Assembly (NCBI GenBank): GCA_007121995.1
Contig: SKJK01000318.1
Span: forward strand, 1-8,109
Direction of reading: 5' to 3'
DNA: 8,109 bases
Origin: Desulfobulbaceae bacterium
Lineage (GTDB): Bacteria; Desulfobacterota; Desulfobulbia; Desulfobulbales; Desulfobulbaceae
The position numbers and the translations under genes are program-made. Below, piece by piece: positions 1 to 6,595 of the stretch (within the stretch, counting starts at the first letter, position 1; each line of letters begins with the position of its first letter). The notes beneath the pieces are model-generated. The model saw only the letters and a list, made by a program, of their open reading frames with translations. It had not been told where the DNA came from and made no database searches.

Positions 1-8
1 CAACAAGT

Positions 9-893
9 ATGCGTGAAGAAGTCGCCAAGGCCAAGGTTCTCATTGAATCATTACCGTACCTGCGGGAATTCAGAGAAAAAACAGTGGTGATCAAGTACGG
101 CGGCCATGCCATGGTTGACGAGGAATTGAAGCGGAAGTTCGCCTTGGATATCATTTTGATGAAGTACATCGGCATCAATCCCGTTATTGTGCATGGTGGT
201 GGCCCCCAGATCAACCGCTTTCTTGAAAAAATGCACATTGTTCCCAGCTATATTCAAGGCATGCGGGTTACCGACGGCGAAACCATGGATGTGGTGGAAA
301 TGGTGTTGGTGGGCAAGGTCAATAAAGAAATCGTCGGCCTGATCAACCATTGCGGCGGCAAGGCAGTCGGTCTTTCCGGACGGGACGGTGACCTGGTGCA
401 GGCACGCAAACTTGCCATCAAATCCAAGGTCGCCAGTGAAGACCGGCCACCTGAACTGATAGATATCGGCCGGGTCGGTGAAGTCACCCGGGTCAACCCC
501 GACATTCTCACCGCCCTTGAACAGCGCGGCTTCATCCCGATCATTGCCCCGGTGGGGGTTGGTGAAGATGGCCAGGCGTTCAATATCAACGCCGACCTGG
601 TGGCCGGGGCTGTTGCCGCCGAGCTGCATGCGGCCAAACTCATTTTGCTCACGGATGTCGAAGGGGTCAGAAACAGCCATGACGAGCTGATTTCAACCAT
701 TTACCGGGACCAGATCGATGACCTGATCGCAGCCGGAGTGATCAGAGACGGCATGATTCCCAAGGTCAACTGCTGTAAAGCCGCCCTTGATGGGGGCGTT
801 GCCAAAGCACACATCATTGATGGCCGGCAGGAACATGCCGTGCTGCTGGAAATTTTCACCCGCAAGGGTATAGGAACGGAGCTGGTGGCATGA
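9..893 (+). CDS. argB: Acetylglutamate kinase, arginine-sensitive type
   Basis: This cytoplasmic enzyme phosphorylates N-acetyl-L-glutamate with ATP, the second and usually committed step of arginine synthesis. The 294-residue product has the amino-acid-kinase fold signatures: KYGGHAM with Lys29 for phosphate contact, the VHGGGPQ loop at 61-67, the SGRDGDL segment near 123-129, FNINAD at 191-196 and GMIPK with Lys252. It is about 35 residues longer than the 258-residue E. coli enzyme. The extra length lies mainly in an N-terminal stretch (about 1-24) that should form the helix linking dimers into hexamers in arginine-inhibited kinases such as those of Pseudomonas and Thermotoga. The C-terminal [13 protein letters not shown] also fits that class. 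Feedback inhibition by arginine is therefore inferred. Only eight bases precede the ATG, so its ribosome binding site cannot be judged. Its stop overlaps the argD start in an ATGA. Confidence 0.97.
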   Translation: MREEVAKAKVLIESLPYLREFREKTVVIKYGGHAMVDEELKRKFALDIILMKYIGINPVIVHGGGPQINRFLEKMHIVPSYIQGMRVTDGETMDVVEMVLVGKVNKEIVGLINHCGGKAVGLSGRDGDLVQARKLAIKSKVASEDRPPELIDIGRVGEVTRVNPDILTALEQRGFIPIIAPVGVGEDGQAFNINADLVAGAVAAELHAAKLILLTDVEGVRNSHDELISTIYRDQIDDLIAAGVIRDGMIPKVNCCKAALDGGVAKAHIIDGRQEHAVLLEIFTRKGIGTELVA

Positions 894-2086
894 CCAATAC
901 AGAGTGGAGCGATCGGGGCAACAACGTGTTTATCAACACCTACAACCGGTTTCCCGCTGCCATGGTGCAGGGAAGCGGCTGTCGGCTCCGCGATGCCGAT
1001 GGCCGGGAATATCTCGATTTTCTCGCCGGGATCGCTGTCTGCTCGCTGGGGCACTGCCATCCCAAGGTCACCGAGGCTATCTGCCGCCAGGCGGCAACCC
1101 TGGTGCATGTGTCCAACCTGTTTAATATCCCGCCCCAGATTGAACTGGCCGAACTGCTCACCGCCCATAGTTTTGCTGACCGGGTTTTCCTGGCCAACTC
1201 CGGAGCCGAGGCCAACGAGGCAGCGATTAAATTGGCCAGAATCCACAGCGATCCAGGAAAATTCGAAATTATCTCCCTGGAAGGTTCTTTCCACGGCCGG
1301 ACCCTGGCCACTGTTGCCGCCACCGGCCAACCCCGCTTTCACGAAGGCTTCGAACCCCTGCCCCAAGGATTTATCCATGCTCCATTCGGCGACCCACAAG
1401 CCCTGGAATCGCTGATCAGCCCACGGACCTGCGCTGTTTTCTGTGAACCACTCCAGGGCGAAAGCGGTGTCCGCCCTCTGGCGCCCGACTACCTCCAGGC
1501 AATACGAACTCTTTGTGACCGCCATGGTCTGCTGTTGATCTTTGATGAAGTGCAGACCGGTCTAGGCCGCACCGGTACCCTGTTTGCCTACGAGCAGTCC
1601 GGAGTTACACCGGACATCATGACGGCTGCCAAAGCACTGGGCAATGGCCTGCCCATCGGTGCCATGCTCACCACCGACCGCATCGCCGCCTCGCTCATTG
1701 CCGGCAGTCATGCCTCGACCTTTGGCGGCAACCCTGTCTGCGCAGCCGCTGCGGTTGCGACCTTGCAAGTCATTCTGGCCGACGGTTTCCTGCAATCAGT
1801 TCAGGAAAAGAGCCGCTACTTCATCTCCAGGCTGGAAGAAGTGGCCGCCCGCTACCCGCACCTGGCCACCGGTGTCCGCGGCCAGGGCCTGCTTCTCGGC
1901 CTGGTGCTGACCGAGAAAGGTATCGAGCAGGGGCCTGATATCGTGCAACGCCTGTTTGCCCTGGGAGTCCTGATCAATTTCGCCGGTAACCGGGTACTGC
2001 GCTTCATACCGCCGTTGATTGTCGAGACCTCGGACATCGATCTGCTCATAGAAAAACTTCTGCAGGTTTTTGATACACTAGCCTAA
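890..2086 (+). CDS. argD: Acetylornithine aminotransferase
   Basis: This PLP enzyme of fold type I (class III aminotransferases) converts N-acetylglutamate semialdehyde plus glutamate to N-acetylornithine. The 398-residue length is normal. Visible motifs are the substrate-entry [15 protein letters not shown] (about 44-58), the phosphate-binding [14 protein letters not shown] (104-117), FHGRT (134-138), the cofactor aspartate in [12 protein letters not shown] (Asp219), the Schiff-base lysine in [11 protein letters not shown] (Lys248) and STFGGNP (276-282). The ATG overlaps the argB stop by four bases and follows a CGGAG ribosome binding site at 877-881, so translation is probably coupled to argB. 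In several bacteria ArgD also acts as succinyl-diaminopimelate aminotransferase (DapC). With dapF downstream a dual role is conceivable, but sequence alone cannot show it. Other class III aminotransferases are close relatives; the context makes ArgD very likely. Confidence 0.96.
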   Translation: MTNTEWSDRGNNVFINTYNRFPAAMVQGSGCRLRDADGREYLDFLAGIAVCSLGHCHPKVTEAICRQAATLVHVSNLFNIPPQIELAELLTAHSFADRVFLANSGAEANEAAIKLARIHSDPGKFEIISLEGSFHGRTLATVAATGQPRFHEGFEPLPQGFIHAPFGDPQALESLISPRTCAVFCEPLQGESGVRPLAPDYLQAIRTLCDRHGLLLIFDEVQTGLGRTGTLFAYEQSGVTPDIMTAAKALGNGLPIGAMLTTDRIAASLIAGSHASTFGGNPVCAAAAVATLQVILADGFLQSVQEKSRYFISRLEEVAARYPHLATGVRGQGLLLGLVLTEKGIEQGPDIVQRLFALGVLINFAGNRVLRFIPPLIVETSDIDLLIEKLLQVFDTLA

Positions 2087-2108
2087 AGTTTCCACACCCG
2101 AAAACCCC

Positions 2109-2714
2109 TTGGATACCCTGTCCATTATCGGCATTGCCGTAGCCCTGGCTATGGATGCCTTTGCCGTGGCCCTGGCAGCTGGGACGACCCTTCGCCCGCT
2201 GACCTTTCGCCGCTGCTTTCGCCTGGCGTTCCATTTTGGCCTGTTTCAAGCCATGATGCCGGTCGTCGGCTGGCTTGCCGGCCTGACTGTACAGTCCTTT
2301 GTCGCCACCTGGAGTCATTGGCTCGCCTTTCTCCTCCTGACCATCATTGGTGGCAGGATGATCTTTCTGGCTGTATACAATGAACAAGAACACGACAGGC
2401 CTGCTGCCGACCCGAGCAGAGGCCTCACCCTGGTGGCGCTGTCAGTGGCTACCAGTATCGATGCCCTGGCAGTTGGCCTGACCCTGGCCATGCTCGAGGT
2501 CACCATCTGGTTGCCTGCGTTGATCATTGGCCTGGTGGCCGGCTGCTTCACCCTCACAGGTCTTTTCCTTGGCGCCCGGGTCGGTGCACTCTGGGGCAAA
2601 CAGATCGAAGTGGCCGGCGGGGTGCTGCTGATCCTCATCGGCATCAAAATCCTCCTGGACGCTTTATGGAATGATGGCGGCATTGCTGCTGCCCTGCTGA
2701 CCAGCATATCCTGA
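2109..2714 (+). CDS. mntP: Putative manganese efflux pump MntP (DUF204 family)
   Basis: This is a 201-residue inner-membrane protein of the MntP family, which exports Mn2+ from the cytoplasm. It has about six hydrophobic segments (near 4-24, 36-58, 66-90, 107-128, 133-156 and 167-186). It shows the family's internal duplication: AMDAFAVALAAG in the first half (Asp16) is echoed by SIDALAVGLTLAM in the second (Asp118). FHFGLFQAMMPVVGWLAG (41-58) and GARVGALWGKQIEVAGG (155-171) are also typical. The start is a TTG. Its product, MDTLSIIGIAVALAMDAF, aligns with usual MntP N-termini, and the next ATG would remove the first helix. I see no Shine-Dalgarno sequence in the 22 bases after argD, so expression probably relies on ribosomes arriving from argD. 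No yybP-ykoY-like manganese riboswitch fits in that gap. Its place inside an arginine operon has no obvious metabolic reason. Confidence 0.9.
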   Translation: MDTLSIIGIAVALAMDAFAVALAAGTTLRPLTFRRCFRLAFHFGLFQAMMPVVGWLAGLTVQSFVATWSHWLAFLLLTIIGGRMIFLAVYNEQEHDRPAADPSRGLTLVALSVATSIDALAVGLTLAMLEVTIWLPALIIGLVAGCFTLTGLFLGARVGALWGKQIEVAGGVLLILIGIKILLDALWNDGGIAAALLTSIS

Positions 2715-2773
2715 TCGCTCTCTTTGCCACCAGCAGGCTCACAACCCTTCGCCGGCCGTAAACGGTTTCGGTT

Positions 2774-2800
2774 TGCAGGTAATACAACCTGAATCCTGCA
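2774..2800 (+). repeat. Nested alternative hairpins downstream of mntP
   Basis: TGCAGG at 2774-2779 is the exact complement of CCTGCA at 2795-2800, giving a 6-bp stem with a 15-base loop. Inside it CAGGT (2776-2780) can instead pair with ACCTG (2787-2791) around a 6-base loop. The two folds share bases, so only one can form at a time. No T-run follows, so this is not a standard terminator. Short stems like this also occur by chance. Confidence 0.3.
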
Positions 2801-2895
2801 TCCGATGAACGATACCAGCGAGTGTCGCACCCGTGCTGAAATCGTTTACTTAGCCGGGCAAAGCCCGGGATTTGGGCTTCCTTGTATAAATCCCT

Positions 2896-2924
2896 TTGCA
2901 AACGTTCTGTTTTTTTTGTATCAG
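2896..2924 (+). promoter_or_regulatory. Weak sigma-70-like promoter candidate for argF
   Basis: TTGCAA at 2896-2901 is followed after 17 bases by TATCAG at 2919-2924, a poor but correctly spaced -35/-10 pair in the AT-rich part of the gap. Transcription from it would begin near 2931. A TATAAA at 2885-2890 is another possible -10 but has no matching -35. If this promoter is the main one, the upstream stem cluster would not be in the argF transcript. Confidence 0.2.
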
Positions 2925-2943
2925 TTACATTTTTATCAGAACG
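2903..2943 (+). repeat. 7-bp inverted repeat spanning the T-run
   Basis: CGTTCTG at 2903-2909 is exactly complementary to CAGAACG at 2937-2943. The 27-base loop contains the eight-T run and both TATCAG repeats. It could be a DNA operator with widely spaced arms or an RNA stem just upstream of the argF ribosome binding site. It is not a normal terminator, because the T-run lies inside the loop and not after the stem. Confidence 0.3.
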
Positions 2944-2952
2944 ATCTGCTGC

Positions 2953-2964
2953 GGAAAGAGGAAG
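2953..2964 (+). promoter_or_regulatory. Purine-rich ribosome binding site deciding the argF start
   Basis: The run GGAAAGAGGAAG contains GAGGA at 2958-2962, about ten bases before the ATG at 2973. The later in-frame ATG at 3018 has only a weak GGA at 3007-3009. The signal therefore favours the 2973 start, although family alignment favours 3018. Confidence 0.55.
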
Positions 2965-2972
2965 CAATACTC

Positions 2973-3941
2973 ATGGAAAACCATGCTGATCGTTCCTGGA
3001 ACACATGGACCGATATTATGAAAAACCACCTCTTGGCACTGGAGAATTTTTCCGGGGAAGAACTGCGCGCTCTGATAGCCCGGGCCTTGACCCTGAAGGC
3101 AGAACGATCTCAGGGCATTCGCCATCAGCAACTCAGTGGCCGGACAATCTGTCTGCTTTTCGAAAAACCTTCCACCCGCACCAGAGTATCCTTTGAAGCG
3201 GCCATGTTTGGCCTGGGGGGGCAGGTTACCTTCATGCCGACCAGGGAATCACAACTGGGACGCGGTGAACCGTTGAAAGACACGGCCCGGGTCCTCTCCC
3301 GCTACGTTGATGCCATTGTCGTCCGCACCTTTGGTCAGGATATCGTTGAAGAACTTGCCCGTTTTGCCACCGTACCGGTGATCAACGCCTTGACAGACAT
3401 GCATCACCCCTGCCAGGTTCTCAGCGATCTGATGACGGTCATTGAACAAAAAGGCGGTCCGGATAATCTTAAAACTGTCTGGATCGGTGACGGCAACAAC
3501 ATGGCCAATTCATGGATCGAAGCCGCCTCGGTGCTTGATTTCCCCTTGACCCTTGCCTGTCCGAGTGACTTCGGCCCTGACCAGGCTATTCTGAATAAAG
3601 CACGAAGCCGCAGCTCCAGGCCGATCAATGTCCTCCAGGATCCGGTGGAAGCGATCCGGGATGCAGACGTGATCAATGTTGATGTCTGGGCCTCGATGGG
3701 ACAGGAGGAAGAGCAGACAAAACGTCTGCAGCGTTTCCAGGCCTACCAGTTGAACAGTTCCCTGCTGGCTGGTGCCAAGGACAATGCCATGGTCCTCCAT
3801 TGCCTGCCGGCGCATCGGGGCGAAGAAATCACCGAAGAGGTCCTCGAAGGACCGCAAAGCGTGATCTTTGACCAGGCAGAAAACAAGATGCACATCCATA
3901 AGGCGATACTGGAACATTTCATCGTTGGTGCGATGCAATAA
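2973..3941 (+). CDS. argF: Ornithine carbamoyltransferase
   Basis: This cytoplasmic enzyme, active as a trimer in this family, joins carbamoyl phosphate and ornithine to give citrulline. Numbered from the start used here (322 residues), it shows the carbamoyl-phosphate loop STRTR (67-71) within EKPSTRTRVSFE, HPCQ (145-148), DVWASMGQE (from 237) for ornithine binding, and HCLPAHRGEE (276-285) with the reactive cysteine. The start is uncertain. The ATG at 2973 has the good ribosome binding site. The ATG at 3018 gives 307 residues beginning MKNHLLALENFS, which matches normal family length and N-terminus. The extra 15 residues (MENHADRSWNTWTDI) look unlike the family. The frame stays open back to 2805, but that part is not protein-like. 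A 258-base structured gap precedes the gene and argG follows after 51 bases. The SMG and HCLP motifs distinguish it from aspartate carbamoyltransferase. Confidence 0.95.
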   Translation: MENHADRSWNTWTDIMKNHLLALENFSGEELRALIARALTLKAERSQGIRHQQLSGRTICLLFEKPSTRTRVSFEAAMFGLGGQVTFMPTRESQLGRGEPLKDTARVLSRYVDAIVVRTFGQDIVEELARFATVPVINALTDMHHPCQVLSDLMTVIEQKGGPDNLKTVWIGDGNNMANSWIEAASVLDFPLTLACPSDFGPDQAILNKARSRSSRPINVLQDPVEAIRDADVINVDVWASMGQEEEQTKRLQRFQAYQLNSSLLAGAKDNAMVLHCLPAHRGEEITEEVLEGPQSVIFDQAENKMHIHKAILEHFIVGAMQ

Positions 3942-3992
3942 CAGCCCCTCAACCCTAACGAACTCCATCGAGAGTCCTCACAGAGCACAGCA

Positions 3993-5192
3993 ATGCGTGT
4001 ACAAAAAATCGTCCTTGCCTATTCCGGCGGTCTGGATACCTCGGTCATTCTCAAATGGCTGGCCAGGGAATATGACTGCCCGATTATCGCCTATTCCGCC
4101 AACATCGGCCAACAGGAGGACTGGGCTGCCGTGGAGGCCAAAGGGCTGGCCACGGGTGCGGAAAAAGTGATCATTTCCGATCTGCGCGAAGAATTCGTCC
4201 GTGATTATATTTTTCCAGCGTTCCGTGCCAATGCTATCTACGAAGGCTCGTATCTGCTGGGTACCTCGCTGGCCCGACCGTTGATCGCCAAGGAGCAGGT
4301 CAGGGTTGCCGCCCAGGAAGGAGCCGATGCGGTCAGTCACGGCGCCACCGGCAAGGGCAATGATCAGGTTCGCTTTGAACTGAGTTACCTGGCCCTCAAC
4401 CCAAAATTAACGATTATCGCTCCCTGGCGCACCTGGGATCTCAATTCCCGCCAGAAACTGGTCACCTTTGCGCGGGAACACAATATTCCTGTACCGGTCA
4501 CCAAAAAAAATCCCTACTCCTCAGACGAAAACCTTCTCCACATCAGCTTTGAAGGCGGTATCCTCGAAGATCCCTGGAATGAACCGGATGAAGAGATGTT
4601 CAAGCTCACCGTTGCTCCGGAAAAGGCACCAGATCGCCCCACCTATATCGAACTCGATTTTGAACAGGGCAATCCCGTGGCCGTGGATGGACAACGACTC
4701 GGCCCTGTGGACATGATGAACCGACTCAACGCCCTGGGCGGGGCCAACGGTATCGGTCGTCTTGACCTGGTGGAAAACCGTTTTGTCGGCATGAAATCCC
4801 GTGGTGTCTATGAAACGCCCGGCGGTACGGTGTTACGGATTGCCCACCGTGATCTGGAAACCATCACCATGGACCGGGAGGTCATGCACATTCGCGATTC
4901 CCTGGTGCCTCGTTATGCCCAACTGATCTATAACGGCTTCTGGTTTGCTCCGGAAATGCACCTGCTGCAACGGACCATGGATGACACCCAGAGCACGGTC
5001 AATGGCACTGTGCGCCTCAAGCTCTACAAGGGCAACTGTATTGCGGTGGGAAGAAAATCAGAGAACTCCCTCTACTCGGAATCCTTTGCCACCTTTGAAG
5101 AGGACGAGGTCTACAACCAGGCCGATGCCACCGGATTCATCCGGCTCAATGCCCTGCGCCTGCGGATTCAGGCCCACCAGCGGATGAAATGA
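3993..5192 (+). CDS. argG: Argininosuccinate synthase
   Basis: This enzyme ligates citrulline and aspartate at the cost of ATP to AMP and PPi, yielding argininosuccinate in the cytoplasm. The 399-residue product is the normal length for the short bacterial class. It starts directly with the N-type ATP pyrophosphatase loop AYSGGLDTS (9-17). Other family blocks are [13 protein letters not shown] (87-99), [14 protein letters not shown] (116-129), APWRTWDL (143-150) and [15 protein letters not shown] (175-189). No strong Shine-Dalgarno sequence is visible; a weak AGAG lies at 3982-3985. It sits 51 bases after argF with no terminator between them, so co-transcription is likely. Its last codon and stop overlap the argH start in an ATGA at 5189-5192. 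No key residue appears to be missing. Confidence 0.97.
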   Translation: MRVQKIVLAYSGGLDTSVILKWLAREYDCPIIAYSANIGQQEDWAAVEAKGLATGAEKVIISDLREEFVRDYIFPAFRANAIYEGSYLLGTSLARPLIAKEQVRVAAQEGADAVSHGATGKGNDQVRFELSYLALNPKLTIIAPWRTWDLNSRQKLVTFAREHNIPVPVTKKNPYSSDENLLHISFEGGILEDPWNEPDEEMFKLTVAPEKAPDRPTYIELDFEQGNPVAVDGQRLGPVDMMNRLNALGGANGIGRLDLVENRFVGMKSRGVYETPGGTVLRIAHRDLETITMDREVMHIRDSLVPRYAQLIYNGFWFAPEMHLLQRTMDDTQSTVNGTVRLKLYKGNCIAVGRKSENSLYSESFATFEEDEVYNQADATGFIRLNALRLRIQAHQRMK

Positions 5193-6595
5193 CCATGGGC
5201 AACAAGCAGCAGTCCGAAAAAATGTGGGGCGGTCGCTTTGCCGAAACCACGGCTGCATCGGTGGAGGCCTTTACCGCTTCGGTCCACTATGATGCCAGGC
5301 TCTACCGCCACGACATCATGGGCTCCAAAGCACACGCCCGCATGCTGGCACGGCAGGGCCTGATCACCGCTGAAGAGAGCGATGCCATAATCCGCGGGCT
5401 GACTGAAATCCACGCTGAAATCGATCGGGGAGAATTTGTCTTCAAGCCGGAACTCGAAGATATTCACATGAATATCGAAAAAGCGCTGACTGAAAAAATC
5501 GGCCCGGCAGGCGCGAAACTGCATACCGCCCGCAGTCGCAACGATCAGGTCAACCTTGATTTCCGCCTGTACCTGCGCGATGAGGCCGACACCCTGGACC
5601 ACCTGCTCCGCGAAGCGCAAAAGGCCTTTGTTCGTCAAGCCAGAGCCCACCTGGGTGTGATCATGCCTGGATATACGCATCTCCAGCGGGCCCAGCCGGT
5701 GCTGCTCTCGCATCATCTTCTGGCCTATGTGGAGATGCTCCAACGTGACCGGGACCGTCTGCAGGGATGTCGTACCCGCATCAACGTCATGCCCCTGGGT
5801 GCTGCCGCCATGGCCGGTACCGGCTTACCCATCGATCGGCAATCGGTGGCAGAAGAACTGGGATTCACCGCAGTGACGGCCAACTCAATGGATACCTCCG
5901 GTGACCGCGACTATGCCCTTGAACTTCTTTTCTGTCTCAGCCTGATCCAGGTCCACCTCAGCCGTCTGGCCGAGGAATTGGTCCTCTGGTCCAGCAAGGA
6001 ATTTGATTTTATCCGCATGGCTGACCAGTATTGCACTGGTTCCTCAATCATGCCGCAGAAAAAAAATCCCGATATCCCCGAACTGATCCGTGGTAAGACC
6101 GGCCGGGTGACCGGCGCTCTGATGGGGTTGCTGATGACCGTAAAAGGTCTGCCGCTGACCTACAATCGGGATCTCCAGGAAGATAAAGAACCGGTCTTCG
6201 ATGCGGTAGACACGGTCAAGGCATGCCTTGCCATCACCGCTGAACTGCTCGACCATATCACCTTCGATATTGACCGGTTGCAGGCAGCCACCACGGGGGG
6301 GTTCATGACCGCCACCGACCTGGCCGATTATCTGGTTCGGCGCAACATGCCTTTCCGCCAGGCACATGGGGTGGTGGGTCGGATTGTCGCCCTCTGCCAG
6401 AAAAGGGATTGTGAGCTTGCCGATCTATCACTTGAAGATTTACAGGGATTTTCCGCATTGATCGAAGCGGATATATTTGATGTCTTGTCGGCCGCGGGAT
6501 CGGTGCACAGCCGGATATCCGTCGGTGGAACGGCCGGGGTCAGGGTAGAAGAAGCCCTGAAAAAGGCGGAACAATTATTGGGAATAACATCATGA
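5189..6595 (+). CDS. argH: Argininosuccinate lyase
   Basis: This enzyme splits argininosuccinate into arginine and fumarate, the last pathway step. It belongs to the fumarase/aspartase superfamily and should be a homotetramer. The 468 residues include KMWGGRF near the N-terminus (11-17), [10 protein letters not shown] (112-121), [10 protein letters not shown] with the catalytic-region His164 (161-170), and the superfamily signature [12 protein letters not shown] (284-295) carrying the mobile-loop serines. The ATG at 5189 overlaps the argG stop (ATGA), typical of translational coupling. A second in-frame ATG at 5195 would shorten the protein by two residues and cannot be excluded. The stop overlaps the next start in another ATGA at 6592-6595. 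All superfamily catalytic blocks are intact, so this should be a working lyase. Confidence 0.97.
   Translation: MTMGNKQQSEKMWGGRFAETTAASVEAFTASVHYDARLYRHDIMGSKAHARMLARQGLITAEESDAIIRGLTEIHAEIDRGEFVFKPELEDIHMNIEKALTEKIGPAGAKLHTARSRNDQVNLDFRLYLRDEADTLDHLLREAQKAFVRQARAHLGVIMPGYTHLQRAQPVLLSHHLLAYVEMLQRDRDRLQGCRTRINVMPLGAAAMAGTGLPIDRQSVAEELGFTAVTANSMDTSGDRDYALELLFCLSLIQVHLSRLAEELVLWSSKEFDFIRMADQYCTGSSIMPQKKNPDIPELIRGKTGRVTGALMGLLMTVKGLPLTYNRDLQEDKEPVFDAVDTVKACLAITAELLDHITFDIDRLQAATTGGFMTATDLADYLVRRNMPFRQAHGVVGRIVALCQKRDCELADLSLEDLQGFSALIEADIFDVLSAAGSVHSRISVGGTAGVRVEEALKKAEQLLGITS

Larger units (their letters stand above)
2854..2965 (+). promoter_or_regulatory. Candidate structured RNA leader able to hide the argF ribosome binding site
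   Basis: Four exact pairings compete here. CCGGGC (2854-2859) pairs with GCCCGG (2863-2868). AAGCCC (2861-2866) pairs with GGGCTT (2874-2879). GGGATTT (2867-2873) pairs with AAATCCC (2888-2894). GCTTCCTT (2876-2883) pairs with GAGGAAGC (2958-2965) through seven Watson-Crick pairs and one G-U. The second and third stems are interleaved and can form an H-type pseudoknot with an 8-base final loop. The fourth stem covers the argF Shine-Dalgarno and uses bases needed by the second. A pseudoknot-on, site-open versus pseudoknot-off, site-closed switch is thus possible. The pairings are seen directly. The switching and any ligand are inference, and the zero-base first loop is tight. Purine-rich binding sites often find chance pyrimidine partners. 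Confidence 0.35.
2715..2972. promoter_or_regulatory. Noncoding gap and probable argF leader
   Basis: This 258-base interval between mntP and argF is the longest noncoding stretch in the window and becomes AT-richer towards argF. I found no convincing gene on either strand and no standard rho-independent terminator for mntP. It holds several overlapping inverted repeats, an eight-T run at 2910-2917, two direct TATCAG copies (2919-2924 and 2934-2939) and a polypurine ribosome binding site before argF. No ArgR box of the E. coli type (TGAAT...ATTCA) is evident. The size and structure suggest that argF is separately controlled, either by its own promoter or through the leader RNA. This is inference from layout and base pairing. 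Confidence 0.5.

Noticed and set aside
51..680. Long open frame on the minus strand opposite argB
   Set aside because: It lies wholly inside a well-supported gene, its protein resembles no family I know, and long antisense frames are common in GC-rich coding DNA.
701..1525. Open frame of about 274 codons on the minus strand opposite argB/argD
   Set aside because: It overlaps strongly conserved ArgB and ArgD coding sequence and shows no recognisable domain or convincing start site.
2805..2852. Possible arginine-codon leader peptide for attenuation
   Set aside because: Only two closely spaced arginine codons occur in a frame that does not stop before argF, and no terminator/antiterminator pair ending in a T-run follows.
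2854..2917. Rho-independent terminator after mntP
   Set aside because: The strong stems end about 16 or more bases before the T8 run, and only a weak 4-bp stem lies directly against it.
2644..2967. Minus-strand open frame of 107 codons across the mntP end and the gap
   Set aside because: Its composition looks random, it has no domain or clear ribosome binding site, and it runs through the inverted repeats and the MntP C-terminus.
2805..2972. In-frame upstream extension of argF from an ATG at 2805
   Set aside because: It would add 56 residues absent from the family, has no ribosome binding site, and covers AT-rich leader sequence with inverted repeats.
3215..3221. G7 runs in argF and in argH (6295-6301) as phase-variable tracts
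   Set aside because: Both encode conserved glycine-containing segments of essential housekeeping enzymes, where switching would make little sense.
4503..4510. A8 run in argG as a slippery frameshift site, matched by A8 in argH at 6059-6066
   Set aside because: Both encode the conserved Lys-Lys-Asn-Pro of their families, and the full-length frame is clearly the functional product.
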